A DNA stretch of 64,000 nt, taken from the NCBI GenBank assembly GCA_038501785.1, contig JBAMJR010000051.1, positions 2,620,001 to 2,684,000 of the forward strand. Direction: 5' to 3'. A program made the position numbers and the translations under genes. This DNA comes from Myoxocephalus aenaeus (lineage: Eukaryota; Chordata; Actinopteri; Perciformes; Cottidae). Under the pieces are notes generated by a model. It ran no database searches. It was not told where the DNA came from and saw only the letters and a list, made by a program, of their open reading frames with translations. This document shows, one piece after another, positions 42,091-53,543 of this stretch; positions within the stretch are counted from its first letter, which is position 1; each line of letters begins with the position of its first letter.

Positions 42091-45000
42091 TGAAGAGCAG
42101 GGGGCAAAGAAACCACTAATTTCCTGCACCTTATAAGGACCTCTGTTTTATCAGCATTTAGCTAGGAAAAGTATCAGCCATCCAATGGCATTAAATCTTA
42201 CAGGCAGTCATGTAAAACAGACAATTGTGTGATGTTATGAGGAAGTGAAGAGATGTATAATTAAGTATCTGCATAGCATTGACTGGATCTACTGTTAAAC
42301 AAAGTATTGTTACTGTTCCCTTATCTCAAGACATAATGTTTGACGTAGTTTCTACCCATCAACTATAAGATCAGATTACTGATGGTGTTTTAAAAATGTT
42401 GATGTAAAAAGGTTTCATTCAGACGTTTCAGATGTGGCAGTCTCTAGGTCATACACCTGAGTAGTTAAGTTTGTCCCTGTGGGGTCATTATGGTGAAGAA
42501 GATAAGATAAAGTGGGATATATACAAGAATACTTGCTTCACTTTTAATAAACTTTGCAAGGATGAGCCGTTTTAGCAAAACTATTTATTATTGATCCCTG
42601 AAATTACAGAAGACCTCTGATAAACGGTGAAGAGAAAATATTTTTCATTGATTAACCCCAAAAGTATTTAATTTTTTTTCAACATTTTGTTGACTTTCTT
42701 TCTCATTTTTCCCAACGCTCCATTTTTTCACAGCACACAGACGGGACATGACGTCTTCCTTCAAAGCCCTGTTGTCGTTGTCATGTAAATATACAAGCTT
42801 TCATATTTGACCAAGAATAGTAAGGTGACACCGTTGTTTAGGGCGGTGACAGAGATTAATATGCGGTCCCAGGAAAGGGGAATAGATACTGTATAGGCCT
42901 GCGCCCGGGGGAGTCACATGCCTCAGTCACCATATGCTCCATGCCCCACCTCCATGGTGAACAGGAGCCAGAGAGAGACTGACTGCTTCATACAGACGGT
43001 AATGTGATAACAACAATGTGCCAAAAGAACTTCAAAAACAAATAGTCACAAACAAATGTCATTTCATGGGAAAAACATGCGGCTTTCTGTTCAGCCGTTG
43101 TCTTCTTCTAGTTTTTTTTTGGTACTCTAAGGTAGATATAACATAGTGTCAACAAGACCGTAAAGAATCGCGTTGAGGGGTTCTTGTACCCATGTTTTTG
43201 ACCTCATCGAGGACATTCCTTTTGTCAAAAACGTTTGCTATTTTTGTCAGTGAGCCAGATTGTTATTCTTGCAAATGTCAGGACGGAAGTTACAGTGGAG
43301 AAGGTGCGACAGCATCCAACAAAGTCATTTTGCGCATTAAGTCTTGACTTCTTGATACCCTAAACTTTCAAGGATTAAAAATGGATTCAAAACTTCTTCT
43401 CAGCACTTTGATGCATAAATGTTGAAGTTTAAAATGATGGATGCCTTTCACTTGTGAGGTTTTCTTGCATGTCAGCAGAACTCCTCAGCCAGGAATAAGC
43501 ATTGAGGAATAAAACACATCAATCACATCTGGCAGAAACTTGCTGCGGCTTCTCTTTTCTCTCTGGTTCGACTCTTCCATGTTTTGGGGCTCTTCTGGCC
43601 AAAACCCCAGATAAGTGGAGCCGCAGACATGCTGCCCCTTAGGTGACCCTCGTACTGTTAAACAGGGATTTGACAACTGCAAATATGTGTTAAATTAGTA
43701 ACTGGAGCCAGGATCCAGTGTGCGCCTGCAGGCCTAGAGACGTACAATAACGATCCATGAATTCTGGTCTGGAGGTGCAACATATTAGAGCCTGTTCTCA
43801 CTGAACCTGTTGAGCTCGGGGAACGCTGCAAACAAACAAGCCCTGAGTTATTGCCATATATTGAATAGAAAACATGTCTGTGCAGCAGTGGGAGGGATTC
43901 ATGAAAGAATTGAGATACTCATCAGCTTAGATTCTGAATTGATTCAAACCTTCCTAAAACAAAAGCTTTTTCTACAGAAGAACCTATATATTGCTACCGA
44001 TGGACAGTAAACCTTCACATCAAGTTCAAGTTGTCTCAAGTATTTGAACAGTAAAAATGCAGCTATGAAAGCCTACCTATTTTATTTACTCAACATTTTA
44101 GTTTTTTATAACTTGAATTTATCTTGAAATCACTGACAATTCAGAAACACTAAAAACGTTGTCGTAAAACATGTTTTATTGTGCAAGTTTGGAATTACTA
44201 AATGTTACCGAATATTATATATAATATATATGCCTTTATGTGTCAAATGATTGCAACCACTGACTTTTTCAAATATAAAATCTTAAAAATCGTATAAGTT
44301 TGCATTCCTCTATTGATAAAAAGATTACTTTTCAATACATAATCTATTTATTGTGTTGCCTCCACTCGACTGGGACAGCAGAGACCTGACACGAAACGAG
44401 GGGAGAGGCTCTGGCTGGAATCGAACAAGAGACGCTGCCATTACATGGTCCCTGCTTGCATTACAAGCCTCCCAGACACACTTGGGTAAAGAAGATGTGC
44501 CTTTATGTATATATATATATATAAAAAAAAAAAAACTCAAACAAGTTTTTGGAGTCAGAAGCAAGAGATCAAACAGCCACTGCAACTGTTACTCTGCTCA
44601 GTAACAGTCACAGCTCCCCTCAGACTTTCCTTTGAGAGCTGTCTCTCTCTCTCTCTCTGCTTTCAGGTCGGCCACGCCCCTCTGAGTGCCCTAATCACCC
44701 ACACCTGAACCTCATTTGATCGTCAGTGGAGCTTGATGGCTGTTTGTTTGTTTGTCTGGCTGCTGCTGCCGCTGCCGCTTTTGTGGAGTGTGCTACTGTT
44801 GAAACGTTGACAGTACCTCGATACAGGACTGTTAAACCATCATTTGTCCCCGCTGAATAGTTGGGCGAGCCTTGATCAATTAGTTTTGCTTTAAGCCTGG
44901 TGGGGTTCTCTGCCTTTGGTATTTTTTCTCCTGTTTGGTGGTTAGTTCTGGAGATTAGCATCGTCTTTCTGTTTGATTCTGGAGAACAGTGTTTCCCAAA

Positions 45001-46591
45001 CTTTTTTTCTCGGGACCCACTTTTTACAAAAATGACAAGCCATCGCTGCCCAATTAAACAATAGACCTTATCTATGAAACGTGAGAGGAGTACATGTGTG
45101 CTTAAATGAACATTCCTGACTTTTTCCATATTACCTCATTATCACCTGGAATCGTTAAACCAGACATTACAAAGAGATGGAAGTTTGATGTGTTAATGAA
45201 TGCATTTAGGCAGAGTTAACAAGCTATCTCATTATTTCCATTCCTTATCAGCTAGAATGTATTCCTTGTCTTTTATATTAGGTTATAATTAGGCTACACT
45301 TATCAGAACAATACAAACATTCAGGGTTCCCTCGTGTGGCTGTTCACTGCTGGTTATAAATGTTAACTAAAAGACCGGATGAAATTCTGCAATAAAACCC
45401 TCTCCTGCAAACCATGTGCAGGTTTTATTTTTAATGTGGGCTTATTGTTTATTATGTTGGCCTTGGAAACTGACACATTATTTGTTTCCATTTCTGCAAT
45501 ATTATTTGGTTTATCTCTGGTAATCATTTTCATATAAATAAATGACAATTCAGCAGCCTTTTTCTGTTGTTACATAAAGGATTTTATGTTACTTCCTGTG
45601 TTCCCCGACACATAAAGTAAAGGTTGTAACAAGGTCATTGTTGTAGCAGCAGTCCGTCCCAGCTGAAGGCACAATATGAATATAAGATGCTGATCTTGGT
45701 CTTGAGATAAGTGCAACTGCAGTTTTCTGCTCTGTTTGACTCTGTATTTTCTCCTGTAAAGGGACATTTAAGTAAATAAAACGTGGTCTTGGCTAGAACA
45801 TGGAATGCTGACTATGACGAATTTACAAACACGAACAACCCTCTTCATCAGAGGATATAAATATGTATTATTCAGCTGATAAAATGGCACTTTTAAAGGC
45901 TGTTGGAGAGGGGTGGGGGTGAGAGGAAGGCTGAGGGTCTTTTCTGGTCTATGAGCAGCCTCTGCTGGCCCTGGATGTGTCCGAATCAAGGGGTGGTGGA
46001 TATTATCAACACTCACCTTGTTTGTAATGTCAAGGAGAGTGAAATGGTATCTTTGACATATTGTTTTTGCGCTGAAATATACTTAACTACATATTTTACA
46101 GATGGTGCTCTAAATGTAAAGGGACACTGTCAAAAAACTCAAATATATTAGGCCGAATAGATTTCAACAACTCAATGTATCTTTAGGTACATTATTCATC
46201 CTGTCACAACCTTCTTTGTTTCAGCCAAAATATAAGGTAACACTAAGCTGACAGACAACCCAAAGTATAGAACCGCTTTCATTTGCAAAGAACAAATGCA
46301 CAATAAGCTACTGCTGACAAGTTACGTCTTGTAAGCAGCACACATCTGGTTCAATACAGACAAATATTGAAATTTTAAACTTTGGTGTTTAAAATACAAT
46401 AAACACCAAAATGCTAAAAATACAAATGCAAAGCCTAATAATGTTCCTGTGCAGTAGCACTGGCAACAAGATATGACAGAAGTGAAAGATAAAGTAATTT
46501 GACATATATTGAGTGGTAGGCTATGCATAAACAAACATGCATGCAAACTAGGTCAGCACATACCTTAAATAGCTCAGGATACGCAAAATAG

Positions 46592-46691
<100 letters not shown>

Positions 46692-46999
46692 AGGGATGGG
46701 TTGGAGTAGGGAAGCAGACTTTTAGCTTGAGACACACATTTGTTTAAACCTGGTTAAAACTCGAAAAATATATATAATGTAAATCTTAACATTCAGATAA
46801 TGTATTAAAAATAAAATAAAATAAGTAAAATGAATGATTAATGATACATTGTAATGAGTTGTTATAGTTAATTATACTGTGGCTACAAAGGCTCCCAAAT
46901 CAGCATTTGAAAACTCTGCTAAAAGGAAATTTATAGAATAAACGATTTGCATGTCACGTATTTTAAAGACCTCTATTTTGAAAAGCACTCTGGAAGTGC

Positions 47000-47052
47000 T
47001 CAAGTTGTTGTCGTTCTCTTTATATTGTCTTCCGGTGCCTATTTCTGTCAAC
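47000..47052 (+). promoter_or_regulatory. emc10: emc10 5' UTR / proximal promoter with ETS-like site
   Basis: The sequence just before the ATG contains CTTCCGG (47029-47035, complement of the ETS core CCGGAAG). A second CCGGAAG lies early in intron 1 (about 47198). This fits a TATA-less housekeeping promoter. The transcription start is not visible. Confidence 0.4.
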
Positions 47053-47145
47053 ATGGCCCGTCCACTACCACTTAATATTGCAGTTGTCTCCACTGTTTTT
47101 TTTGTCGTATGCACGAATTTTGTAGGTTGCAATAATGGCAGAAGG
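47053..47145 (+). CDS. emc10: emc10 exon 1: signal peptide
   Basis: 31 codons from the ATG to donor AGAAGG|GTAAGTG, phase 0. The hydrophobic core LNIAVVSTVFFVVCTNFVG followed by C-N-N is a signal peptide that sends the protein to the ER lumen. Confidence 0.92.
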
Positions 47146-50100
47146 GTAAGTGTGACATTATATAAATGTAATCTTTAAGCATTTGACAGCCGTTAACCGG
47201 AAGCTGCACCTGTTAGCTATGACGTTAGCCTTAGCTTCGAGTCGGTGAAAGCTAACGGTGCTATATCTTCTATTTGTATTACCAGGTTGGCGATGTCATG
47301 GACACTGAATTCAGTGGTTTCTCCGTACCACTTGAACACTCATTTGAAATTGGTGAGGAAGTCTTATTATGGTTATCATGAGTTATAGTACGATAATAGT
47401 TATTGCTAATGTTGTTAAGCTAACGTTAACTGAGCAGCGCTAACACCAGGATGGAGACGTTCATTCAAACGTCTGTCAGTGTAATCGTATTGATGTATCG
47501 ATACATTACGTTTGGTTTGGTTCAATATGTGTGGATAACCGCCAACGTGTGTAACTCTGAATGCAACATTAGAGTCAAATGTGACCACATTTACATTCTG
47601 TGTGTCTATTATCTGATAGACCTTTTTCACAGCAGACATTTTGACTTGTCATAGCAGGAACTTGCACAGGTGAAATGAATAACATTAACGATGGCACAGT
47701 TGCATTGCATGTCCAAGTGAGCTGTTGCATTGAGCCAGCATGCACAATACCAGGAACTATCTGAAGTGGAACGCAGCCATCATTAATGTGATTAAATAAA
47801 CCACTGTGTAATGTCAACATATCTGCTGGGAAAAAGGTCCCTTCATTTATTCACTCGCGCTATCTGCGTTGTTCTTACTGTCTGTTGTCCGCGTTGTTTC
47901 AGATGATGTAGCACAGTTTCGAGTGCGTGGAGCACTGATGTTGAAAGCTGGAAGGGAGCCCAGCGTCTCACTAACTCAGAGCCAGCTGTCAGAGGAAGAC
48001 CGAGCCAGACTGAAGGTGAGATGTGATGCGGTTTGAAGCAGTGCTTTTGGGACCATTATGCTCATGGACAACCACAGACCTCGGGGCTACCCCACATTTT
48101 ACACATTTGCTCTGAGCATGGACATAAAATCCTTGCTCAGAGAGCCAGAGGTCATACAAAAGGATTTGAGTGTGGCATAACGTCTGTGTTTGTTTTGAAC
48201 TTCAGGAAGTGGCTGCAGTGGACGGGCTGTACAGAATCAGAGTGCCGCGTGTTTTCCTGCAGGCAGACAGACAGACGGAGCGGCAGATGGAAGGTTACCT
48301 CACAGCATTTGTCAGAGCCGTATGTATTTCGCTTATCTTCACCAGGGAATAATGTTCAGAAACACTAAAGTGCTCAACAAGCTTGTATTGAACTGGGAGA
48401 TAATTAGTACATGGGGAGCTTCGTCAGTAAAAAATCCACCTGCTCTATGTAAGACATGAGCAATTAATGGGACTTAATTAAGGTCTCTCTAGTTAAAACT
48501 TTTCTAAAAAAAATAAAGATTTTCATTTTTGGTTTACTGTATGGACTTAAAAAATTTCAATGTTTTTCTTGTTAGCTTACAAGATTATAATTGTCATTTA
48601 TTTTGTTTATGAATAAGAGTGTGGCTTATTTATATAACTAATATTTTTTTTGACTGAATCTACTAGCTTTTATGTTTTGGTAAGCACAAGACAATTTTCC
48701 ACTCTGATGGACAATAAAGTTATATTCTATTCTTCAGCCAGCCAATCTTTTTTTCTTTTTCTTTTTTTGCTGGGTTAACATGTGATGCCAAAAAACACTT
48801 ATTTAATTTAGAAATAATCAACGTTTCAGAATTCAATTATAAGCCGTGTGTAGCTAGATAACAAGAATATCTCCACAAAACATAAGGACATGCAAGAATG
48901 ATATTCATCATGTCTTGTGTGAAATCTGAAATATCCAACCAGCTTAAGTTAATTCAGAATGAGGGCGTTCTCAAATCTAATATTGATCCATCAGTTGAAA
49001 CGCCATCAAAAACTTACGCTATGAATGTGAGTGATGCTAACTTTCTGCTTCGTCTCTAACATGGACCTCTATTCTGCTCCTCAGTGTGCCATGGTTGAGT
49101 CGCATCTGAGCGATGTCATCTCGCTTCACACTGACGTCTCTGGTTACGTCATCGGCGTTTCCATAGTGACGTTCCCCGGGGCCTGCAGGGGCGTTGAGGT
49201 TGAGGATGAAGTAGATCTCGAGGTTTTCAACACCACACTCAGCGTCATGGCTCCTGTCAACGCACCCGGGTCAGTCCTAAATGATGAATTTGCTTAATTT
49301 TATGTTTTCGCTTTTCTTCCTTTCGATCTCAAATGCTTGATGAAGCTTGACTGCTTATGCGAGCATTATGCTAGCATCCACATCTGTAGCTATCTATGCA
49401 TTAGTGAAATCCTCCTGTGTAGCTGTCTCTGATGTCTTTGATTCAGTTATATTTGCCTTGGCGTAGCAGCTTTACACTGTTTCCCCACGGGGAGAACAAG
49501 TCTCTCTGCTCTTTTCTGCTTTTCACATACACTTTCTGTTTTCAGGGTTTGTTTAAATTCTAATTGCCAACTTTTTTCCAGACCCGAGACGGCTCTGTTC
49601 CTTGAACGAATGGAACAAGAAACTGAGAAGAAAGGGAAGAATCCACAAGAGCAGAAATCTTTCTTTGCTAAATATGTAAGTACTCTTACTGAAAAGTGCT
49701 GATTGGGCCACTACGCTGTGCCTAAAGATTTACTCGCTGCCTTCGGTAATTGGGCTCTTATGATTGTAACGGCCCATATAGTTTATGGATGCATGAAAAT
49801 GCTTATTTCAGCTAATTGTTTTTTTTCCCCATCAGAGCGTTAACTTTTCCTTTGCATCCAGCATATGTTCAGATGTAGTATACCGGGCAAGGGTTTATTT
49901 TTCTTCTATTTCATTTGCCAATATTTGTGGCTATGGTTTCACATTTATTTCATTTTTTTTCACCTTTTGGTTTTTCGGGGGGAAATACCTGCACTCGTGT
50001 TTGTACATCAGGGGTCTCCAAGCATTTGTCCTCTGAGGGCTAGATTGTGAAAGTAGTCGAGATCTACTCGCAGCACCAAGTTTCACATCACCAAGAGCAA

Positions 50101-51092
50101 ACAGAATTTCTGTCTTACTTTTATGGTCCTTCTATAATATTTCAGTCATCACTGTTATGCAGGTGTGCTCTTGTTAGTCCGATAACATTGGCCACTGTTG
50201 CGACATCACTGGTTTAACCAAACTTGCAAGCAGCGTAACCAGCGTTTAATTTATTTGATAGCTGATTGGCAAATACTCATTTTGTGTCAATAAGGGGTGG
50301 GATGTCCGAAAATGTGACGATATAGACATTTAAACAGGTTTACGGAGTGATTTTATGTTTATAAAATGTAGGTACATTTTCTCTGAACCTTTTAGCAAAC
50401 CACTCAAACAGGTAGCGAACTCCTGGTAGCTCACAAGCTACTTGTTGGGAGACTCCTGGTGTATATGTTACCATAGTCATACAGGTTATATACAAGATAC
50501 TTTGTCTGCTTTGCTTTCACACCATAAGCCAACTGTACCAGAGTCTGTTTGCAACTGGCCCCAGACCCCCCTTTTTTTTTAGGTCTTGGGCCCAAAAGGG
50601 GGGTCTGCACCAGAGCTTGACTGCTGTCACACCAGCCTCAGCCTACCTCTGTACTGCTACTGCCATGCTGTCATAGTCGGCAGAGATTATTCTGCCTTCA
50701 AAGTTCAAGTTTAAACTTTGGTAACGTGTACATTTGTCATCTTTGGGACATGTGGTGCTGTCAGTGGCGTGCGCTCCATGTCTTTCCCACAGAGAAGCTG
50801 TGTCCCACCGCCCGGCTCCCTCTGACCTCTTCTTATGACCTCTGTGCTTGTCTTGTGTATCTGGCTGTGTTCAGTGACCTGTGTTGACTCTGTGCTGTGC
50901 TGCATCCAGTGACCGTGTGTTGACTCGATGCTGTGCTGTGTTCCAGTGGTATTTGATTCTGGGAGGTGCAATCTTCCTCATGGTCAGCAACTCAGCACAG
51001 CCTCCAGCAGGGGGAGGCAGAGAGCAGAGCTGATTCCCACTGAAGTACTGTTTTCTTACTTGTGGCTTGTTCTGTCCTCCTCCCTCCTCTAT

Positions 51093-51146
<54 letters not shown>

Positions 51147-51677
51147 CTTCTACATGACTAACTGAAACCCACTACTTTGCTTCCCACATTTCCCCTCTTT
51201 TCCTCTCTTTGATGTTTTTCCAGGGTCAGTGCCAAATGCATTCCTGACTTATAAATGACATTTTTGTCTTAATCCAAAATGCATTTTACAAAGAAGCCTC
51301 CACTCTAAACCATCAATACATTCTAAATCTTAATTGTCAGTGTGAACATGTTGAGCATGTGTTTGGTGTTGACGCTGAGATTTATTCTTTATTCTTCACT
51401 TTCTCACCCACTTTTAACCTTTTCTTCTGTTCAGAAAATGAGTAGAACCTAATCTGGGGAGACCAATCTGGGACTGATCTCTGTGATCGCAGTTAATAAT
51501 TGCTGTCTTTAAAACAACTATCGTTTTATTTACTTCCCCTTTTTTTGTTTGTGTGTTTCTTGTCCTCTCCAGTGGATGTACATCGTGCCACTCGTTCTCT
51601 TCCTCATGATGTCTGGTGCTCAGGACCAATCGGGAGGAGGAGCCGGAGGCGGAGCAGCCAATGGAGGTGGCCGATGA
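47053..51677 (+). CDS. emc10: emc10, ER membrane protein complex subunit 10 (complete)
   Basis: Luminal subunit of the ER membrane protein complex, which inserts tail-anchored and multipass proteins into the ER membrane. Seven exons join in phase to about 256 residues (human forms 254-262): signal peptide MARPLPLNIAVVSTVFFVVC, then the luminal domain with GFSVPLEHSFEIGDDVAQFR, DEVDLEVFNTTLSVMAPVN and PETALFLERMEQETEKK, then SFFAKYWMYIVPLVLFLMM and a Gly-rich tail ending GGGR. The tail and transmembrane segment match the membrane form of human EMC10. An alternative last exon (50947-51033) gives the second known tail, about 250 residues in total. The start ATG has a good context (CAACATGG), and an ETS-like CTTCCGG lies about 20 bp before it; no TATA box is evident. 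Confidence 0.95.
47286..47352 (+). CDS. emc10: emc10 exon 2
   Basis: 67 nt, acceptor TTGTATTACCAG, donor ATTG|GTGAGGA. It reads VGDVMDTEFSGFSVPLEHSF, EI; the PLEHSFE(I/L) motif is conserved in EMC10. Confidence 0.93.
47903..48015 (+). CDS. emc10: emc10 exon 3
   Basis: 113 nt, acceptor CGTTGTTTCAG, donor CTGAAG|GTGAGAT. It reads DDVAQFRVRGALMLKAGREP, SVSLTQSQLSEEDRARLK. Confidence 0.94.
48206..48319 (+). CDS. emc10: emc10 exon 4
   Basis: 114 nt (38 codons), acceptor TTTTGAACTTCAG, donor AGAGCC|GTATGTA. It reads EVAAVDGLYRIRVPRVFLQA, DRQTERQMEGYLTAFVRA. The GLYRIRVPR motif is conserved in the luminal beta-sandwich. Confidence 0.94.
49085..49269 (+). CDS. emc10: emc10 exon 5
   Basis: 185 nt, acceptor ATTCTGCTCCTCAG, donor CCCGG|GTCAGTC. 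It reads CAMVESHLSDVISLHTDVSG, YVIGVSIVTFPGACRGVEVE, DEVDLEVFNTTLSVMAPVNA, P, with an N-glycosylation sequon NTT in FNTTLSV. Confidence 0.94.
49582..49675 (+). CDS. emc10: emc10 exon 6
   Basis: 94 nt, acceptor CTTTTTTCCAG, donor AAATAT|GTAAGTA. It reads PETALFLERMEQETEKKGKN, PQEQKSFFAKY, ending in phase 0 just before the alternative C-terminal tails. Confidence 0.95.
50009..50458. mobile_element. short hAT-like MITE in emc10 intron 6
   Basis: Left end CAGGGGTCTCCAAGCATTTG and right end GCTACTTGTTGGGAGACTCCTG are imperfect inverted repeats. The flanking octamers TTGTACAT and GTGTATAT agree at 6 of 8 positions. It lies between exon 6 and the alternative last exon. Confidence 0.6.
50872..50946 (+). 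repeat. tandem ~36-bp duplication spanning the acceptor of emc10 exon a
   Basis: Three successive CAG|TG motifs end at 50874, 50909 and 50946, spaced 35 and 37 bp. The sequence between them repeats (GTGTTGACTC...GTGCTGTGCTG). The last one is the acceptor that opens the WYLILGG exon; the two upstream copies would start the exon with TGA. Confidence 0.7.
50947..51033 (+). CDS. emc10: emc10 alternative last exon a (WYLILGG tail)
   Basis: 28 codons plus TGA after acceptor GTGCTGTGTTCCAG, phase 0 from exon 6. It reads WYLILGGAIFLMVSNSAQPP then AGGGREQS. This is the counterpart of the human EMC10 tail WHLILGGAVLLTA followed by a Pro/Ala-rich end (the isoform described as secreted, HSS1). It competes with the exon at 51573; each carries its own stop. 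Confidence 0.85.
   Translation, partial: WYLILGGAIFLMVSNSAQPPAGGGREQS
51095..51145. repeat. (TA)n microsatellite
   Basis: About 25 TA units, 60 bp after the stop of emc10 exon a, so within the 3' UTR of that isoform if it reads through to the distal polyA site. Confidence 0.97.
51573..51677 (+). CDS. emc10: emc10 alternative last exon b (membrane tail)
   Basis: 34 codons plus TGA after acceptor TTCTTGTCCTCTCCAG. It reads WMYIVPLVLFLMMSGAQDQS then GGGAGGGAANGGGR, matching the human membrane-anchored tail WMYII(P)VVLFLMMSGA plus poly-Gly. The hydrophobic segment of about 14 residues would anchor the protein in the ER membrane. Confidence 0.94.
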   Translation, partial: WMYIVPLVLFLMMSGAQDQSGGGAGGGAANGGGR

Positions 51678-51879
51678 TCAACAAGCAAATAGCTTCTGTT
51701 TTTGTTTTTTTTGTTATTGGTGAACATTTCCTGAACAGTAGTTCTCTTGAGCAGATTTTAATTGCTGTACATAATGCTATTTAAGTAGGATAAAAATGTG
51801 TCATATACAACTTAAAATTGTACAGCACAGAGGAGATATTGTGCCCTGCAGATGACTACATTTTTAATACTAATGTGAA

Positions 51880-51885
51880 AATAAA
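51880..51885 (+). terminator. emc10: emc10 polyadenylation signal AATAAA
   Basis: The AATAAA hexamer lies about 200 bp after the distal stop codon, in AT-rich 3' UTR and followed by a T-rich stretch. It is the first canonical signal downstream of either terminal exon, so both isoforms may share it. Confidence 0.75.
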
Positions 51886-51889
51886 GTAT

Positions 51890-52508
51890 TTATTACTTGA
51901 CCTGCCTTTTCTCTACGTCACTCAGACTGGAGAGTTTTAGACTCATAGTCCTGTTTTACTGAGGCTCAGGTTTAGTTTTAACACCAGTAAAGTCATAGAA
52001 AATAACTAAATTAAATATAAATAAAAAAGGCAGCAGTAGAAGTAATCAGATTAATGATGGAAAAACATTTGAGACTACATGTTGTAAAATAGTCATGGTT
52101 TTCGATAAGGATAATCCGAGGAATAAACAAAATAAAGTCACATGAAAGTGGAGTCGGTGTGTTGGTTTTTCTCTGTGTTTGGCATTTCATTTTGAATGTT
52201 TAAAGTCCGCTTTCATTCATACATTTCTCTGCTGTTAACTGGAAAAATATGACTGTCTACAAAAAAATAGAAGAAAGGAAAAGGCACAAACTCAAACATT
52301 TATGTTTACATGGTCTAATCTAATTCCAGTTAAACTGGTCTGTTCCTGACTGGTAATGGGGGAAACCAGAACCACTTCTGTCGGAGTTTAACACATTTGA
52401 ACTGGAAAGCCTCCACTCAGCTGTTTAATCCTTTTTAAATACAATTGGGGATTTACCAAATTGGGATAAGAGCAGCTGCTGCTGTCTCCCAACAAGTGTC
52501 AACTATTT

Positions 52509-52584
<76 letters not shown>

Positions 52585-53358
52585 ATGAGCAGAAGTGTTT
52601 TCCTAATACTCCTCCAAAGGCTTCATATCATCATTTATACAGACCGTTTGTAGCTTCCTGTTTTAAAGCGTCCTCGTCTCTCCCATCCTCCCTTCATCCA
52701 GCATCCTCTGGTGGTTTTGGAATTCCTTGACTAAAATATGGATTTTTTTTTAGTGTAAAGTGTCCAGGAATGATTCACCCAGCTTTGCTCGAAGAATCGG
52801 AACAGAATATGTACTTGATTTATACATTAAGTATTGAAATTGGATTATTTGAGTGACAAATAAAAGATAGAAAATAAAAAAATAAAAATCCCAGTGCCCC
52901 ACTAGCACACAGTCTGAGTGGGAAATCTGTTGCTGCTTTACTTCCTGAAGCCACTCGGGACCGGCTTTCTCATCACTGTCTCAGCACAGAAAAAAAAAAG
53001 CACCAAAATCATCAATATATTCAGCTAAAATGAAAAGAAGTATCGTACCTTAAACAAAAGAATAAACTAGGATTGAGCCTCATACTCTCTAAAGCAGGAG
53101 CTGACTTTTGAATGCAAGGACAAACGGAAACAATTTCAAGTCCTAAGCTCCTTGGAAACGACATCTAACAGACCGTCCAGTCCAAACTAAAGTGGGATCC
53201 TGGCTCCATTCTGTCTCCACTCCATCCTCCTACCATCTATCTGTGTTGTATTTATAATCGTGCGTCGGGAAGAGAGATCACAGATTCAAAACAGCCCGGC
53301 TTTAGAAACATAATGTCCCAAAGTCCCTGTGTCAACATCGCCGCTCCTCTTCCTCACG
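51890..53358. other. intergenic, downstream of emc10
   Basis: AT-leaning sequence with the compound repeat at 52509. No exon recognised. Human EMC10 is followed by JOSD2, but no Josephin-domain exon was seen here. Confidence 0.5.
52509..52584. repeat. compound self-complementary (TG)n(TA)n(CA)n repeat
   Basis: TGTGTGTG, then about 24 TA units, then about 10 CA units; the TG and CA flanks are complementary, making one long palindrome. Confidence 0.95.
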
Positions 53359-53543
53359 TCAGTCAGCCGGTCGGCTGCTTTTAGTCCCGGTGTCAAACTG
53401 TGAGGAACATCCTTTTATTTCAGGAGGCTCGGCATTGAGCTTCAACACTTCGGTGCCCTCTGGCCTCGTCCAATCAGCAGCCGGGCCTTTCTCAGAAAGA
53501 CCCACGAGTCGCACGAGAGCCCCGTCCTGCTTCTGCTGTTTGG
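53359..53543 (-). CDS. putative last coding exon of an unrecognised minus-strand gene
   Basis: On the minus strand a strong pyrimidine tract and CCTCACGTTGTACAG open a 185-nt segment. It reads KQQKQDGALVRLVGLSEKGP, AADWTRPEGTEVLKLNAEPP, EIKGCSSQFDTGTKSSRPAD and ends at TGA. Codon choice looks coding-like and the reading enters in phase 1. I do not recognise the protein and found no convincing upstream exon within the window, so the rest of the gene would lie to the right. It could also be a chance open segment behind a decoy acceptor. Confidence 0.3.

Noticed and set aside
44402..44473. tRNA-like 72-nt segment on the minus strand
   Set aside because: It has GGAGGCT/AGCCTCT ends and a B-box-like GTTCGATTCC, but the T stem pairs at only 3 of 5 positions and no D arm is convincing; at best a decayed tRNA-derived repeat.
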